Shown here: piece after piece, positions 47,653 through 58,286 of the stretch
Position numbering within the stretch: position 1 is the stretch's first letter
Layout: each line of letters opens with the position of its first letter
Assembly (NCBI RefSeq): GCF_000686805.1
Contig: NZ_JMLP01000016.1
Coordinates: forward strand, 1 to 64,000
Length of the DNA stretch: 64,000 bases
Direction: 5' to 3'
Origin: Bacillus sp. UNC41MFS5
GTDB taxonomy: Bacteria > Bacillota > Bacilli > Bacillales_B > DSM-18226
Notes under the pieces: generated by a model
Told to the model about the DNA's origin: nothing
Databases searched by the model: none
The model's input: only the letters and a program-made list of their open reading frames with translations
Program-made: the position numbers and the translations under genes

Positions 47653-48711
47653 TTATGCTTTTCTAATTTGCTTACTGCGTAACTGTCCGCACGCCGCATC
47701 GATATCTGTGCCATGCTCTTGGCGGATTTTGCAATTAACTCCGCCCTTTTTCAACGTATCATAAAATGACAATACCGATTCCTGTTCACTTCGTTGATAT
47801 TGACTGTGTTCATCAACCGGGTTATATGGAATTAAGTTTACATAGACTTTCTGCCCGAGTGGACGAAGGAGTTCCGCGAGCTGCTCTGCTTCTTGCTTAT
47901 GATCATTTACATCTCGCAATAGAATATATTCAATCGTAATCCGTCGGTTGGTTTTATCTACATAATACTCCATCGCTTTCATTAACTTTTCAATAGGAAT
48001 CGCACGGTTTATCTTCATAATACGCGTCCGAAGTTCGTTATTTGGTGCATGCAAAGAGACGGCCAGGTTTACTTGCAACTTCGTATCCGTGAATTCATAT
48101 AGCTTATCGGCGAGACCACTGGTAGATACAGTAATCCGTCTAGCCGCAATGGCGAGCCCTTTATCATCTTTGATTACTTTGATAAAGTCTAATAGGTTGT
48201 CAAAATTATCAAATGGTTCACCAATCCCCATCACAACCACATGGCTGACTGTTTCTCCAAGACCCTGTTTGTCCAGGTGCAGCTGCACATTCATAATTTG
48301 CTCAACAATTTCCCCACTAGATAAATCGCGACTTTTTGCTAATAAGCCACTCGCACAAAAACTACAGCCAATGTTACAGCCGACTTGTGTTGTTACACAA
48401 ACCGAAAGGCCATATTTCTGGCGCATTAAAACTGTTTCAATTAAGTTGCCATCTTGCAATTTAAACAAGAACTTAATCGTACCATCTGCTGATTCTTGTT
48501 TAATGTGCTCCTGTAAAGTTTGGATCTCGAAGTTGTCTGCTAATAGTTGAACACACTCTGGATTAACTTCCGTCATCTCCGAGAATGCTGTGACACGCTT
48601 TCGATAAAGGTATTCCCAAACTTTCTGTGCTCTCGACTTCTTCTCGCCGTGCGCTTCAAGCCAGGCTGCTAATTGATCGATTGTTAATCCGTATATACTA
48701 TGTTTATTCAT
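47653..48711 (-). CDS. rlmN: Dual-specificity rRNA/tRNA methyltransferase RlmN (radical SAM)
   Basis: This enzyme methylates C2 of A2503 in 23S rRNA and A37 of some tRNAs, and needs S-adenosylmethionine and a [4Fe-4S] cluster. The cluster ligands are C112, C116 and C119 in [12 protein letters not shown]. The [11 protein letters not shown] glycine-rich SAM block and the C-terminal Cys in [17 protein letters not shown], used in the covalent mechanism, are present. The 352 residues are normal for RlmN. The ATG has GAGGAGG upstream. It is a single gene with its own terminator. Confidence 0.92.
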   Translation of the reverse strand: MNKHSIYGLTIDQLAAWLEAHGEKKSRAQKVWEYLYRKRVTAFSEMTEVNPECVQLLADNFEIQTLQEHIKQESADGTIKFLFKLQDGNLIETVLMRQKYGLSVCVTTQVGCNIGCSFCASGLLAKSRDLSSGEIVEQIMNVQLHLDKQGLGETVSHVVVMGIGEPFDNFDNLLDFIKVIKDDKGLAIAARRITVSTSGLADKLYEFTDTKLQVNLAVSLHAPNNELRTRIMKINRAIPIEKLMKAMEYYVDKTNRRITIEYILLRDVNDHKQEAEQLAELLRPLGQKVYVNLIPYNPVDEHSQYQRSEQESVLSFYDTLKKGGVNCKIRQEHGTDIDAACGQLRSKQIRKA

Positions 48712-50566
<1,855 letters not shown>

Positions 50567-50619
50567 TAGAAGGAGATTAGGGAAGTTAGGCTATTTTTAC
50601 TAACTTCCTTACTTTAATA

Positions 50620-50701
50620 ACAGGCTGTGTTAAAGGTTATTGTTATTTTGCAACTCTGTTGATTGGAGCAGAAATTAACAGACAAGTTTAACACAGCCTA
50701 A
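50620..50701. repeat. MITE-like repeat with 13-bp terminal inverted repeats
   Basis: AGGCTGTGTTAAA at 50621-50633 is an exact inverted copy of TTTAACACAGCCT at 50688-50700. Between them are GTTGATTGGAGCAGAAATTA-type sequence and an ACAG end. This looks like a short member of the repetitive GGCTGTGTTAAA elements seen in many Bacillus genomes. It has no ORF. It lies in the frlA-frlB gap and could also fold as a transcript hairpin followed by six A. Confidence 0.6.
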
Positions 50702-50772
50702 AAAAGACATAACAAATAGTTTTTAAAATTGAATCGATAATTTCTCGATTCAATATAGAGGAGGAAAATGGC

Positions 50773-51786
50773 ATGTTAAAATTTGATGAAGAGTTATTTC
50801 TTAAACTGGTAGAAAAAGAGGGCCTTGCGTTTAGAGGTCCAATTGAAGACATTGTAGATGGAATTTCAAAAAGAGGATACAGTAATATTTTCTTAATAGG
50901 TGCTGGTGGTACGATTGCGATGATGTATCCTTATGAATATATTTTAAAGTCAAACTCCACGATTAACGTCCATGCAGAAATTGCAGCAGAATTTATGGTC
51001 ATGAATAATAAGCATTTTAGCAAAGACTCTGTTTGTATCTTTACCTCTGTGTCAGGGACAACAAAAGAAACGGTTGCAGCCGCAGAATTTTGTAAAGAAC
51101 AAGGAGCTACTACCATTGCTTTAGTAGCTGAGCCCAATACTCCGTTAACACAAATTGTCGATCACTGCATCACAACAGGTTCTGAAAAACATTCCTTTGA
51201 TACCTTCTTTATGCTGTTATACATGGTTGTTTTCCGTTTCATGTACAACAACAATGAATTTCCTCAATATGAGCAATTCACCAAGGAAGTTGTCTTACTT
51301 CCAAGAGCTATTCTAAGTGCTGTGAAGGCTTTTGACAAAAAAGCAGAAGAGTTCGCTATTAAGCATAAAGATACAGATTATCACATGATGATTGGATCTG
51401 GTAACTTATGGGGTAACACGTATTCATATGCCATGTGTATCCTAGAAGAAATGCAATGGATCCATGCGAAATCGATTCATGCTGCTGAGTTTTTCCATGG
51501 CACCCTTGAACTTGTTGTCGAAGATACAAGTGTGATTTTACTAAAAGGTGAAGACGAAACTAGACCACTGATGGACCGTGTCGAGAGATTTGCTGAGCAG
51601 ATTACAAAAGAACTAACGGTTATTGATACGAAAGACTTCGAAATGGGAGGCATTAGCGATGAATTCAGAAAACACTTTGCTGTAAGTATTAACTGGTCCG
51701 TTCTAAGCCGGATTAGTGTTCACCTTGAACGGGTACGAAACCACTCCTTAAATCTTAGAAGATATTATCGAGTAATGGAATATTAG
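50773..51786 (+). CDS. frlB: Fructoselysine 6-phosphate deglycase (SIS domain)
   Basis: This enzyme splits fructoselysine 6-phosphate to lysine and glucose 6-phosphate. The 337 residues compare with 340 in E. coli FrlB. Two SIS domains are seen: the first with NIFLIGAGGTIAMMYPYEYI and SVCIFTSVSGTTKETVAAA, the second with DYHMMIGSGNLWGNTYSYAM and ESIHAAEF-type active-site residues (KSIHAAEFFHGTLELV). The gene is preceded by GAGGAGG and separated from frlA by a MITE-like repeat. A terminator-like hairpin lies between it and frlD. Confidence 0.87.
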   Translation: MLKFDEELFLKLVEKEGLAFRGPIEDIVDGISKRGYSNIFLIGAGGTIAMMYPYEYILKSNSTINVHAEIAAEFMVMNNKHFSKDSVCIFTSVSGTTKETVAAAEFCKEQGATTIALVAEPNTPLTQIVDHCITTGSEKHSFDTFFMLLYMVVFRFMYNNNEFPQYEQFTKEVVLLPRAILSAVKAFDKKAEEFAIKHKDTDYHMMIGSGNLWGNTYSYAMCILEEMQWIHAKSIHAAEFFHGTLELVVEDTSVILLKGEDETRPLMDRVERFAEQITKELTVIDTKDFEMGGISDEFRKHFAVSINWSVLSRISVHLERVRNHSLNLRRYYRVMEY

Positions 51787-51794
51787 ACCATTAA

Positions 51795-51822
51795 TGAGCA
51801 CTACATCGTAGTGCTCGTTTCT
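51795..51822 (+). terminator. Hairpin between frlB and frlD
   Basis: GAGCACTAC pairs with GTAGTGCTC around ATC, followed by GTTTCTTCC. It may end part of the transcripts before the kinase gene. Confidence 0.6.
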
Positions 51823-51861
51823 TCCATTTCACCATTATTTAGCAGAAAGTAGGGTAAAAGG

Positions 51862-52644
51862 ATGAGAATTGCAACGGTCGGAGATAACTGTATGGATGTT
51901 TATCAAGCAAGCGGGAAGGTCTATCCTGGAGGCAATCCTGTGAATGTGGCTGTCTATTTAAAGGAATTAGGTGTCGATTCTGCCTATATTGGCTGGGTGG
52001 GTTCCGATTCATATGGTGATAAAATGATTCAGGCAATCCAAGATAAGGGGATCGATATTACGCATCTATCCCAGAAGGAAGGAAAAACGGCCGTTACGTA
52101 TGTAGAATTAGTTGGAAATGACCGAAGTTTTGGGCAGTACGATGAAGGAGTCATGACTGACTTTTCCTTAAAGCAAGAGGAACTTAACTTTATTGGAACA
52201 CATCAACTTGTACATTCGGGAATTTGGGGGCATGTTGAATGGTATTATCCACTTTTTAAAGAGATGGGTCTGCCTACCTCCTTTGATTTCTCGGATCAAT
52301 TAAATCATCGTCTAGTAAAAACATTACCAGCGTATGTTGACTATTCTTTCTTCTCCTATACAAAGGACGATGCTTATATTCGTCAATTTTTAAAAGATAT
52401 TAATAAAATTGGCTCTAAAACCGTTGTAGCAACCTTAGGAGAAAATGGATCGCTAGCCTACGACGGTGAACAATTTTATCAGTGTGGTGTCGTTGATGCG
52501 AATGTAGTCGATACAATGGGAGCTGGAGATTCATTCATTTCCGGTTTTATTTATGGAAGATTGAAAGGATTATCCATTAACGAATGCTTAGAATTGGGCA
52601 CAGAAACAGCTTCGAAAACGATTAGATATTTTGGTGCATGGTGA
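51862..52644 (+). CDS. frlD: Fructoselysine 6-kinase (PfkB family)
   Basis: This enzyme phosphorylates imported fructoselysine at C6 before FrlB acts. It is a ribokinase/PfkB kinase of 260 residues (E. coli FrlD is 261). It has the N-terminal substrate block GDNCMDVYQASGKVYPGGNPVNVAVYL and the C-terminal anion-hole motif VDTMGAGDSFISGFIYGRL with the catalytic Asp in GAGDS. It follows frlB by 75 bases and precedes frlR by 67. Confidence 0.87.
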   Translation: MRIATVGDNCMDVYQASGKVYPGGNPVNVAVYLKELGVDSAYIGWVGSDSYGDKMIQAIQDKGIDITHLSQKEGKTAVTYVELVGNDRSFGQYDEGVMTDFSLKQEELNFIGTHQLVHSGIWGHVEWYYPLFKEMGLPTSFDFSDQLNHRLVKTLPAYVDYSFFSYTKDDAYIRQFLKDINKIGSKTVVATLGENGSLAYDGEQFYQCGVVDANVVDTMGAGDSFISGFIYGRLKGLSINECLELGTETASKTIRYFGAW

Positions 52645-52711
52645 CTAGGACTGGTAATCAAGGTATAATAGAAAGTATATAATTTATTGACGGATAAGGA
52701 TGAAATAAGCT

Positions 52712-53440
52712 ATGAATTTAAATCCTTCAACCCCACAGCCGCTCTACATGCAGATCAGGCAAATGTTGAAGAATGATATTCAGAACGGAAAATATAAACC
52801 GGATGAACAGATCCCTACTGAAGCAGAACTTTGTGAAATATATAATGTAAGCCGGATAACAATCCGTAAAGCAATTGAGGAATTGGTGAACGAAGGAACC
52901 TTGACACGTATTCCTCGTAGAGGTACTTTTGTTGCGTCCAATAAGTTTCATAATGAATTATTATCCGTAAGTGGATTTTCAGAGTTTAGTCATCAGTTGG
53001 GCATGATTCCTAATTCTCGTATTTTAAGAAGTGAGGTAATCCCCGCAACTGAAGAAGTGGCAAGTCATCTCCTTATTGAAAAAGCAAGTCCTGTTCTGGA
53101 ACTTGAGCGGCTCATGTATGTAAATGGTCGCCCACTTTTTTACGATATTGCTCATTATTCGTTAATGCGTTTTCCAGATTTAGAAAAGAAAATTGCAGGA
53201 GATGAATCAACTTATAAAATCCTTTTAGAAGATTATCTTACAGAAATAGTAAGTAACGATAAAATTATTGATGTGATTGGTGCAACAAAGGATTATGCTA
53301 AGTTATTAGAATGTGATATTGGAGCAAATCTCTTTAGAATTTTAAAAATTGCTTTTGATGCAAACGAACAGCCCGTACACCTTTCTACTTTTATGTGTGA
53401 GACAAATAAAGTCAATTTGACCGTCCATAGGGCAAAATAG
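52712..53440 (+). CDS. frlR: GntR/HutC family regulator of the frl operon
   Basis: A 242-residue regulator with an N-terminal winged helix (LCEIYNVSRITIRKAIEELV, then the wing GTLTRIPRRGTFVA) and a C-terminal UTRA ligand domain. E. coli FrlR is a 243-residue protein of the same family in the same operon, so the symbol is given on synteny and length. It likely responds to a phosphorylated Amadori intermediate. No frlC epimerase gene is present, so psicoselysine use is doubtful. Confidence 0.82.
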   Translation: MNLNPSTPQPLYMQIRQMLKNDIQNGKYKPDEQIPTEAELCEIYNVSRITIRKAIEELVNEGTLTRIPRRGTFVASNKFHNELLSVSGFSEFSHQLGMIPNSRILRSEVIPATEEVASHLLIEKASPVLELERLMYVNGRPLFYDIAHYSLMRFPDLEKKIAGDESTYKILLEDYLTEIVSNDKIIDVIGATKDYAKLLECDIGANLFRILKIAFDANEQPVHLSTFMCETNKVNLTVHRAK

Positions 53441-53463
53441 AGAGGACCCCAAAAAGATTAAAG

Positions 53464-53530
53464 GGTTCCGTTTCCTATCGCAAAACTTGAAATTACAGTT
53501 CAAAATGCAACTAAATTTGCACCGTATTTT
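53464..53530 (-). repeat. Dispersed intergenic repeat, copy 2
   Basis: This is the reverse-orientation relative of 10414-10490. It holds GTTTTGCGATAGGAAACGG exactly, plus ACGGTGC and TTGCATTTT blocks, but lacks about 12 bases present in copy 1. Confidence 0.6.
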
Positions 53531-53557
53531 GTATTGCCTTTTGTAATGAAAGAAAAT

Positions 53558-53590
53558 GACTCAGTTCATTAGAATTGGGTTATTTTTTCT
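53558..53590 (+). terminator. Probable terminator of frlR
   Basis: CTCAGTTC pairs with GAATTGGG, including G-U pairs, and is followed by TATTTTTTCT. Confidence 0.55.
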
Positions 53591-53697
53591 TCTACTTACT
53601 CAACTAAAGCTACCCTATAGTTTAAGTACATTTTTTCACAAACTTATACTTTTTCTCATTTCATTTATTACAGAAATGCTACCCCGTTTGCACATAA

Positions 53698-53726
53698 AAA
53701 AGCTGCCTAATTAATAGCAGCTACAA
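53698..53726 (-). terminator. Terminator of the AraC remnant
   Basis: On the minus strand AGCTGC pairs with GCAGCT across a ten-base loop, followed by six T. Confidence 0.55.
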
Positions 53727-53790
53727 ACCTATATAGGAAATGTAAATATTCCTCACTACGTTTTCTTACTAATTATATATCTAACCAGCA

Positions 53791-53982
53791 TTAATTTATC
53801 TGTGACAGATATTCAAATGCCGTTGTTCCAAATACACTTTTAAAATGTTTATTCAAATGAGTTAAATCAACAAATCCACATTCAGCTACTGCGGAATATA
53901 TATCACCATTCTTTTCTATTAACTGCTTTGCACGCTCTATCTTGCAGTTAAGAAAGTATTGGTATAATCCTCTTATATACAA
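53791..53982 (-). pseudogene. AraC-type regulator, C-terminal remnant
   Basis: A 63-residue frame equivalent to the second half of an AraC DNA-binding domain. It has YFLNCKIERAKQLIEKNG, then AVAECGFVDLTHLNKHFK and a closing FEYLSQIN. The first helix-turn-helix and the whole ligand domain are missing, and upstream bases in all frames are interrupted by stops. It appears to be a 5'-truncated gene. It retains a terminator after its stop. Confidence 0.7.
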
Positions 53983-54038
53983 GCGTTTTAGGACATTAGT
54001 TAAAACACATTAATAATGTTCTCAAATTGATAGAAGAG

Positions 54039-54383
54039 TTAAGTGTTAATAAAAAACACAATCAGTGTTGCTATCATTACAACAAGAGCTGGTCCACTTT
54101 CTGAAAAAGGTTCTTTCACCCTAAAATGTAAGAGGATTCCCACTAACATAGTTATAGCAATCCAAGCACTACCTAATACTGTAAACAATGGACTCCAAAT
54201 TCCTATACATATTCCAATAGCCCCTATTAATTGTACAACTCCAGTTAGCATACGGAACCATGTTGGTAATTTTAAATGATGAAAATTTTCTAATGCCTTC
54301 TTTGAACCAACCAATGCTGAAATACCAAGAAAGGTAAACATGAAACCAAGGATAATTTGCAAAACTAATGAAACAATTTGCAT
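54039..54383 (-). CDS. DoxX family membrane protein
   Basis: A 114-residue protein with four hydrophobic helices, of the DoxX/DoxX-like group. The first helix has LQIILGFMFTFLGISAL, followed by a short polar HHLKLPTWFRMLTGV loop. Proteins of this family sit in the membrane and are linked to redox stress or quinone metabolism, but have no firm activity. It follows the MFS gene by 50 bases on the same strand, so it may be co-transcribed under the TetR regulator. Confidence 0.78.
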   Translation of the reverse strand: MQIVSLVLQIILGFMFTFLGISALVGSKKALENFHHLKLPTWFRMLTGVVQLIGAIGICIGIWSPLFTVLGSAWIAITMLVGILLHFRVKEPFSESGPALVVMIATLIVFFINT

Positions 54384-54433
54384 ATTTTTCTCTCCCTACA
54401 AGAACATGATTAGAAAATCTTAGAATAAAAGGT

Positions 54434-55660
54434 TTAAGAATTTCTTTCTAGTGCTACACTCTTAGAAGCTACCGTAGGAGCCAATTTGATAAAAAAAGAT
54501 AATAAAAATCCTACTAAGAGAATGGACCCTAAGATTCCGAAAGATAATAGATATTGCTCTGTTTTTAGTAAGTTAATAGCTAATATCGGACCCGTGCTGG
54601 CACCAAGGAAGAGTATAAACGCGTTAAGAGAAATAGCACTTCCCCTTGCATTTCCACCAAGTTGATTGATAATTGAGATGATTATGGGGGTTATTACTGC
54701 AATGCCGGCTACAAATCCTACACTCATTAAGACGATGAATGGCAAGTATGGGCTAAGACCTAAAGCAAGCAGTCCAACAGCAGCTAAAGCTAATCCACCT
54801 CGGAGAACAGTTGCTATTCCAATTTTTTGGGCAATTCTTCCGGAAAACGGTGATAGAAGCATCCCAAGGATCCCAACTGCTCGAATATATAGTATTTCCT
54901 GGTTAGTAAGCCCAAACTTAGTCGAACTTAAATAGCTTCCCAGTATGGTATACATTCCAACTAAAGATAATAAGAGCATAAACGTAATAGAAAAAGCTAA
55001 AAGCAACTGTGTTTGTTTTAGTAGAGTTGTCATTTGTTTAAACTTAATAAACACATTTTCTTTCGGTCTTCGCATTTCGTCTTTTGGAAGAAATCCTATA
55101 ACGAGTAGAGTAGTGATAAAATACAGAATTCCTAAAATAAAGAAGATGGCGTGCCAACCTAAATATTCATTCACGATTCCGCTAAAAACTTGCCCCACTA
55201 TGCCTGCCATCAGAAGCCCAGAACTAATAAATCCAACAGCTGTTAGCCTTTTAGGAGGCGGAAACATTTCTCCTGCATATACCAGTGAGATAGGAGCAAA
55301 AGCGGCAGCTATTATCCCTTGTATCCCTCTTAGGATAATAAGTCCATAAAAACTGTCTACAAATCCAATGGCAATCGTAATTACTGTTAACACACTGATG
55401 CTCGTTACTAAAAAAACTTTACGTCCATATCTGTCGGAGAATGGTCCATAAAGCAGACAACCCAGTGCATAACATAGAGAAAATGAACTTCCAATCCAAG
55501 CTGCTTGTGTCGAGCTAACATGAAAAGATTGGATAAATACAGTTGTTAACGGAATAGTAATATACATACTAGTTAAAATAATTAAACCACACCAAAATAA
55601 AATCGTGGTCATTAAAGAATAGTTCTTATTGTATGATGTTGTATTTGCCGGTTGAGTCAC
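54434..55660 (-). CDS. MFS drug-efflux-type transporter
   Basis: A 408-residue major facilitator with about 12 membrane helices. It carries the MFS motif after helix 2, YGPFSDRYGRKVFLV, and a central charged loop of about 30 residues. The GTG at 55660 is preferred because CCAGGAGG lies 10 bases upstream; the frame extends to 55702 but would overlap the TetR gene. It follows that TetR gene by 19 bases, the usual arrangement for a drug- or solute-efflux pump under its own repressor. Substrate unknown. Confidence 0.83.
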   Translation of the reverse strand: MTQPANTTSYNKNYSLMTTILFWCGLIILTSMYITIPLTTVFIQSFHVSSTQAAWIGSSFSLCYALGCLLYGPFSDRYGRKVFLVTSISVLTVITIAIGFVDSFYGLIILRGIQGIIAAAFAPISLVYAGEMFPPPKRLTAVGFISSGLLMAGIVGQVFSGIVNEYLGWHAIFFILGILYFITTLLVIGFLPKDEMRRPKENVFIKFKQMTTLLKQTQLLLAFSITFMLLLSLVGMYTILGSYLSSTKFGLTNQEILYIRAVGILGMLLSPFSGRIAQKIGIATVLRGGLALAAVGLLALGLSPYLPFIVLMSVGFVAGIAVITPIIISIINQLGGNARGSAISLNAFILFLGASTGPILAINLLKTEQYLLSFGILGSILLVGFLLSFFIKLAPTVASKSVALERNS

Positions 55661-55679
55661 TAATAAAAATCCTCCTGGT

Positions 55680-56249
55680 TTAAGATTGATTCGGGATACC
55701 AATTCCCTTAATAACTCGGATCAATAATTCGTTGATATAATCTTCATCTGGAACTTTTTTATATATGAGTATCTGGAAGTAAATTGGACCATATAACATA
55801 TCTAAAACTGCATCCGTGTTAATTGTGGATTGAACTTCACCCTTATCCATTGCAGCTTGAAGTAATTGTTTTGCTTCATTTCTTCTAAGGCTAAGATATG
55901 AGGTGTAAAATTTCTTAGCAATTTCTTCATTCTCTATAACTATGGTTAATATTGACTTACCAATCTTGCTGTTAAGAATATGGGCTAAAGCTTGAAGATG
56001 TTGTTTAAATGTGTCCTGTACTGGATTATTGCTGTTAAATTCGAATTTTGAATCTACCACCATTAAAAAAGCATCTAACACAAGGTACGCTTTATTTTCC
56101 CACCATCGATAGATGGTTGTTTTTCCGACTCCAGCATGTGAAGCTATTGCCTCAATTGTTAAAGATGAATAACTGGTGAACTCTAACATCTCAATGGTTG
56201 CATTAAGAATCTCATTTCTACTCCGAGGTTCTTTTTTCTTTCCTGTCAT
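55680..56249 (-). CDS. TetR family transcriptional regulator
   Basis: A repressor of 189 residues. The N-terminal helix-turn-helix is in IEAIASHAGVGKTTIYRWWEN, followed by AYLVLDAFL. The C-terminal part resembles the TetR_C domain of QacR/AcrR-type regulators that bind lipophilic drugs. The ATG follows CAAGGAGGTG. It is first in a TetR-MFS-DoxX unit. A candidate operator lies 51-65 bases upstream (56300-56314). Confidence 0.85.
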   Translation of the reverse strand: MTGKKKEPRSRNEILNATIEMLEFTSYSSLTIEAIASHAGVGKTTIYRWWENKAYLVLDAFLMVVDSKFEFNSNNPVQDTFKQHLQALAHILNSKIGKSILTIVIENEEIAKKFYTSYLSLRRNEAKQLLQAAMDKGEVQSTINTDAVLDMLYGPIYFQILIYKKVPDEDYINELLIRVIKGIGIPNQS

Positions 56250-56299
56250 AGTGATTTCACCTCCTTGGTAATAAAACAGTCTCTCATAAAAAACAAAAC

Positions 56300-56314
56300 G
56301 AAACGTATCGTATC
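56300..56314. promoter_or_regulatory. Candidate TetR operator
   Basis: GAAACG-TAT-CGTATC is an inverted repeat with one mismatch, upstream of the tetR gene and fitting the size of this family's operators. Confidence 0.45.
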
Positions 56315-56552
56315 ATTTTATCTATAATGATTACAATATACTTTCTGAAACGCATTTTTGCAAGTAAAAAGTATGCACAAGAAATGTAGTTAGTTATAAG
56401 GAAGTTGAATATGAAAGACTCGCTACGAGCGAATGGCTAGTTCTTACTCGACGGGAATCCCACCCGCACACGCCCTCGTTAGTTGAATTACATTTATTAA
56501 AATTAAATAGTTTTAAGTTATTAAAGGAGTGATGCTTCTATTGTGAAAGAAA

Positions 56553-56579
56553 GGAGCAATACTCATTATTGAGTATTGC
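56553..56579 (-). terminator. Terminator of the SDR-pirin operon
   Basis: GCAATACTCA pairs with TGAGTATTGC around TTAT, followed on the minus strand by TCCTTTCTTT. Confidence 0.6.
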
Positions 56580-56606
56580 CCCAAGTTAGTTCAGTGAAAT
56601 TATTAT

Positions 56607-57344
56607 CTATCTTTTTAAACCACTAAAGTTACCAGAAAAAGTCATCTGTGCATTTAGGTCTACTAAAAATAGTACGAGGGTTGTATCTTCAATTAATTCA
56701 ACCTCTTGTAACTCCTTTTCATTACCTGTTACAGCATCCCCTTTATATAATGTTTCCTCACCAGCTTTTATTGCTCCATTCATAACATAAAGCCAAGGTG
56801 TATAATTTTCTAATTTCGGAATCTCTAATTTTGCTCCATTTTTTGCATGTGCATCGTAAACAGCAATATTTTGGCGGATTTCTAAAGGGGCAGACATCTC
56901 TTTTGGTCCTGCAATGAGCTTCCAATCTTCATTTTTATTATTTGTATCAAAGAACTGAACTTTTGGCTCAAGGTCTGCTTCAGATGGTCGAATAAAAATT
57001 TGAAGCATCTCAACTGTACCATTAGGTGTTGTTTCTTCGTGGAAGAAGCTTCTACCTGCATTCATCAACATGTGCTTGGAAGGCGAAATCATAATTTCAG
57101 TACCATCGGAATCTTTATGCAACATTTCTCCATTCCACATATAGCTTAAAATTTCATCATTAATATGTTCATGCATTTTTACGAATGCACCTTGACCAAG
57201 CTTCGCATGGTCAATTCGGCTAAGTGCACCGAAGGCAAAGTCGTCTAGAGTAGTATCTTGCCAGATTAATCCTGGTCTTTTAAATGTTAAATTAAAAACT
57301 TTATGACCGTTTGAATACGATTGATGGTGTCTTAAAATATTCAT
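56607..57344 (-). CDS. Pirin family protein (cupin)
   Basis: A 245-residue pirin with the bicupin fold. The N-terminal metal ligands are H58 and H60 in KMHEHIND, H102 and E104 in FFHEE, close to the human pirin set H56/H58/H101/E103. Bacterial pirins can show quercetinase-type dioxygenase activity or sense redox state. Its ATG overlaps the stop of the SDR gene (ATGA), so it is translationally coupled. It lies in a cluster under a probable HxlR regulator, which fits a role with electrophiles or quinones. Confidence 0.85.
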   Translation of the reverse strand: MNILRHHQSYSNGHKVFNLTFKRPGLIWQDTTLDDFAFGALSRIDHAKLGQGAFVKMHEHINDEILSYMWNGEMLHKDSDGTEIMISPSKHMLMNAGRSFFHEETTPNGTVEMLQIFIRPSEADLEPKVQFFDTNNKNEDWKLIAGPKEMSAPLEIRQNIAVYDAHAKNGAKLEIPKLENYTPWLYVMNGAIKAGEETLYKGDAVTGNEKELQEVELIEDTTLVLFLVDLNAQMTFSGNFSGLKR

Positions 57345-58135
57345 GCTAGATCTCCTCCTGCAACGTCAGGTAGAATCATATGGCTTTTAAAACTCGTCCA
57401 TCCGTCATCTACTTTAATAATCGTTCCGTTAATGACATTCGATTCCTCTGAAGCTAAAAAAGCAATTACGTTAGCTATGTCACTCGGCTCTATGATGTTA
57501 TTCCTCATATGGTAACTCTTTAATTGGTCACCTAAGCCCATCGCCAATACATCTTTTAGGATGGCTGTATTTACAGTTCCAGGTGTAACTCCAACTACTC
57601 TTATTCCATGAGGTGCTAATTCTAAAGCAGCAGTCTTTGTCATGCTCTCCACCGCAGCCTTGCTCGCTCCATAGGCAAAATGGTTTTCAGATGCCAGTAT
57701 TCCAAATACGCTTGCGGTATTTATAATTACGCCTTTTACACCTAATTCAACCATCCTTTTAGAAGCAGCAAATATACCATATGCTACACCAAATTGGTTA
57801 ATTCCAACCGTGTTTAGATAGTTAGGAACGTTAGTATCAAGTAATGGAGAAGTACCGGAAATTCCAGCATTATTCCAAATGACATCTAGCGTTCCATATG
57901 TCTCAATTGCATATTCAACCAATGCTGAGACTTGTTCATAATTACTAACATCAACTTTAAAAAAGTTGGCTTCCTCATTGCGTGCTTTTATTTCAGAAAC
58001 TGCTTCTTGTCCGTTAATTTCATCAAAATCAGCAATGATTACTTTCGCACCTTCTGCGGCAAATTTATTTGCTGTTGCTCGTCCCATTCCTGATGCTCCA
58101 CCAGTAATAATAGCTACTTTTCATTTTAACCCCAT
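57341..58135 (-). pseudogene. SDR family oxidoreductase with premature TGA after codon 4
   Basis: A short-chain dehydrogenase whose expected start is the ATG at 58135, with AAGGGGGAG 6 bases upstream. The frame reads MGLK, then TGA at 58121-58123, and then continues KVAIITGGASGMGRA through the whole SDR fold. The NAG block is NNAGISG and the catalytic Tyr-Lys is in YGASK. The first ATG after the stop (58087) lies inside the TGxxxGxG cofactor loop, so a protein started there would lack the first beta strand. It may be a recent nonsense mutation, a sequencing error or a read-through case. It is first in an operon with pirin and has a promoter copy of the 32-bp element at 58207. Confidence 0.75.
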
Positions 58136-58206
58136 GTTAAACTCCCCCTTAGATGTTTAAGATGTATCACCTTACAATCTAATTATGCGACAAGGGAGTT
58201 CTTTTA

Positions 58207-58238
58207 GTAAGTAGGCACTATTATTTTACATAGGAACA
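58207..58238 (-). promoter_or_regulatory. 32-bp repeated promoter element, copy 1
   Basis: Upstream of the SDR-pirin operon. On the minus strand it reads TGTTCCTATGTAAAATAA then a TAGTGCCTACTTAC end. It differs from copy 2 by one base and has the same orientation relative to the dehydrogenase it precedes. It is a probable HxlR operator or shared promoter. Confidence 0.65.
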
Positions 58239-58286
58239 TTTTTTATACCTACTGTTATTAATGATTTTATGATAGATCACATACAT

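Larger units (their letters stand above)
53441..53790. other. Intergenic region with repeat copy 2 and terminators
   Basis: About 350 bases between frlR and the AraC remnant. They carry the second dispersed-repeat copy, a probable frlR terminator and the terminator of the remnant gene. A CTACCCCGTTTGCAC word near 53679 resembles the CCCCGTTAGTTGAAC repeat of region 61148-63140. Confidence 0.5.
56250..56606. other. Intergenic region with TetR operator candidate
   Basis: About 350 bases. It holds the operator candidate at 56300, the terminator of the pirin gene at 56553 and, near 56473, a CCTCGTTAGTTGAAT word related to the short repeat family at 61148-63140. No gene was found. Confidence 0.4.

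Noticed and set aside
48089..48550. 153-residue plus-strand frame opposite rlmN
   Set aside because: Shadow of a gene with intact radical SAM motif.
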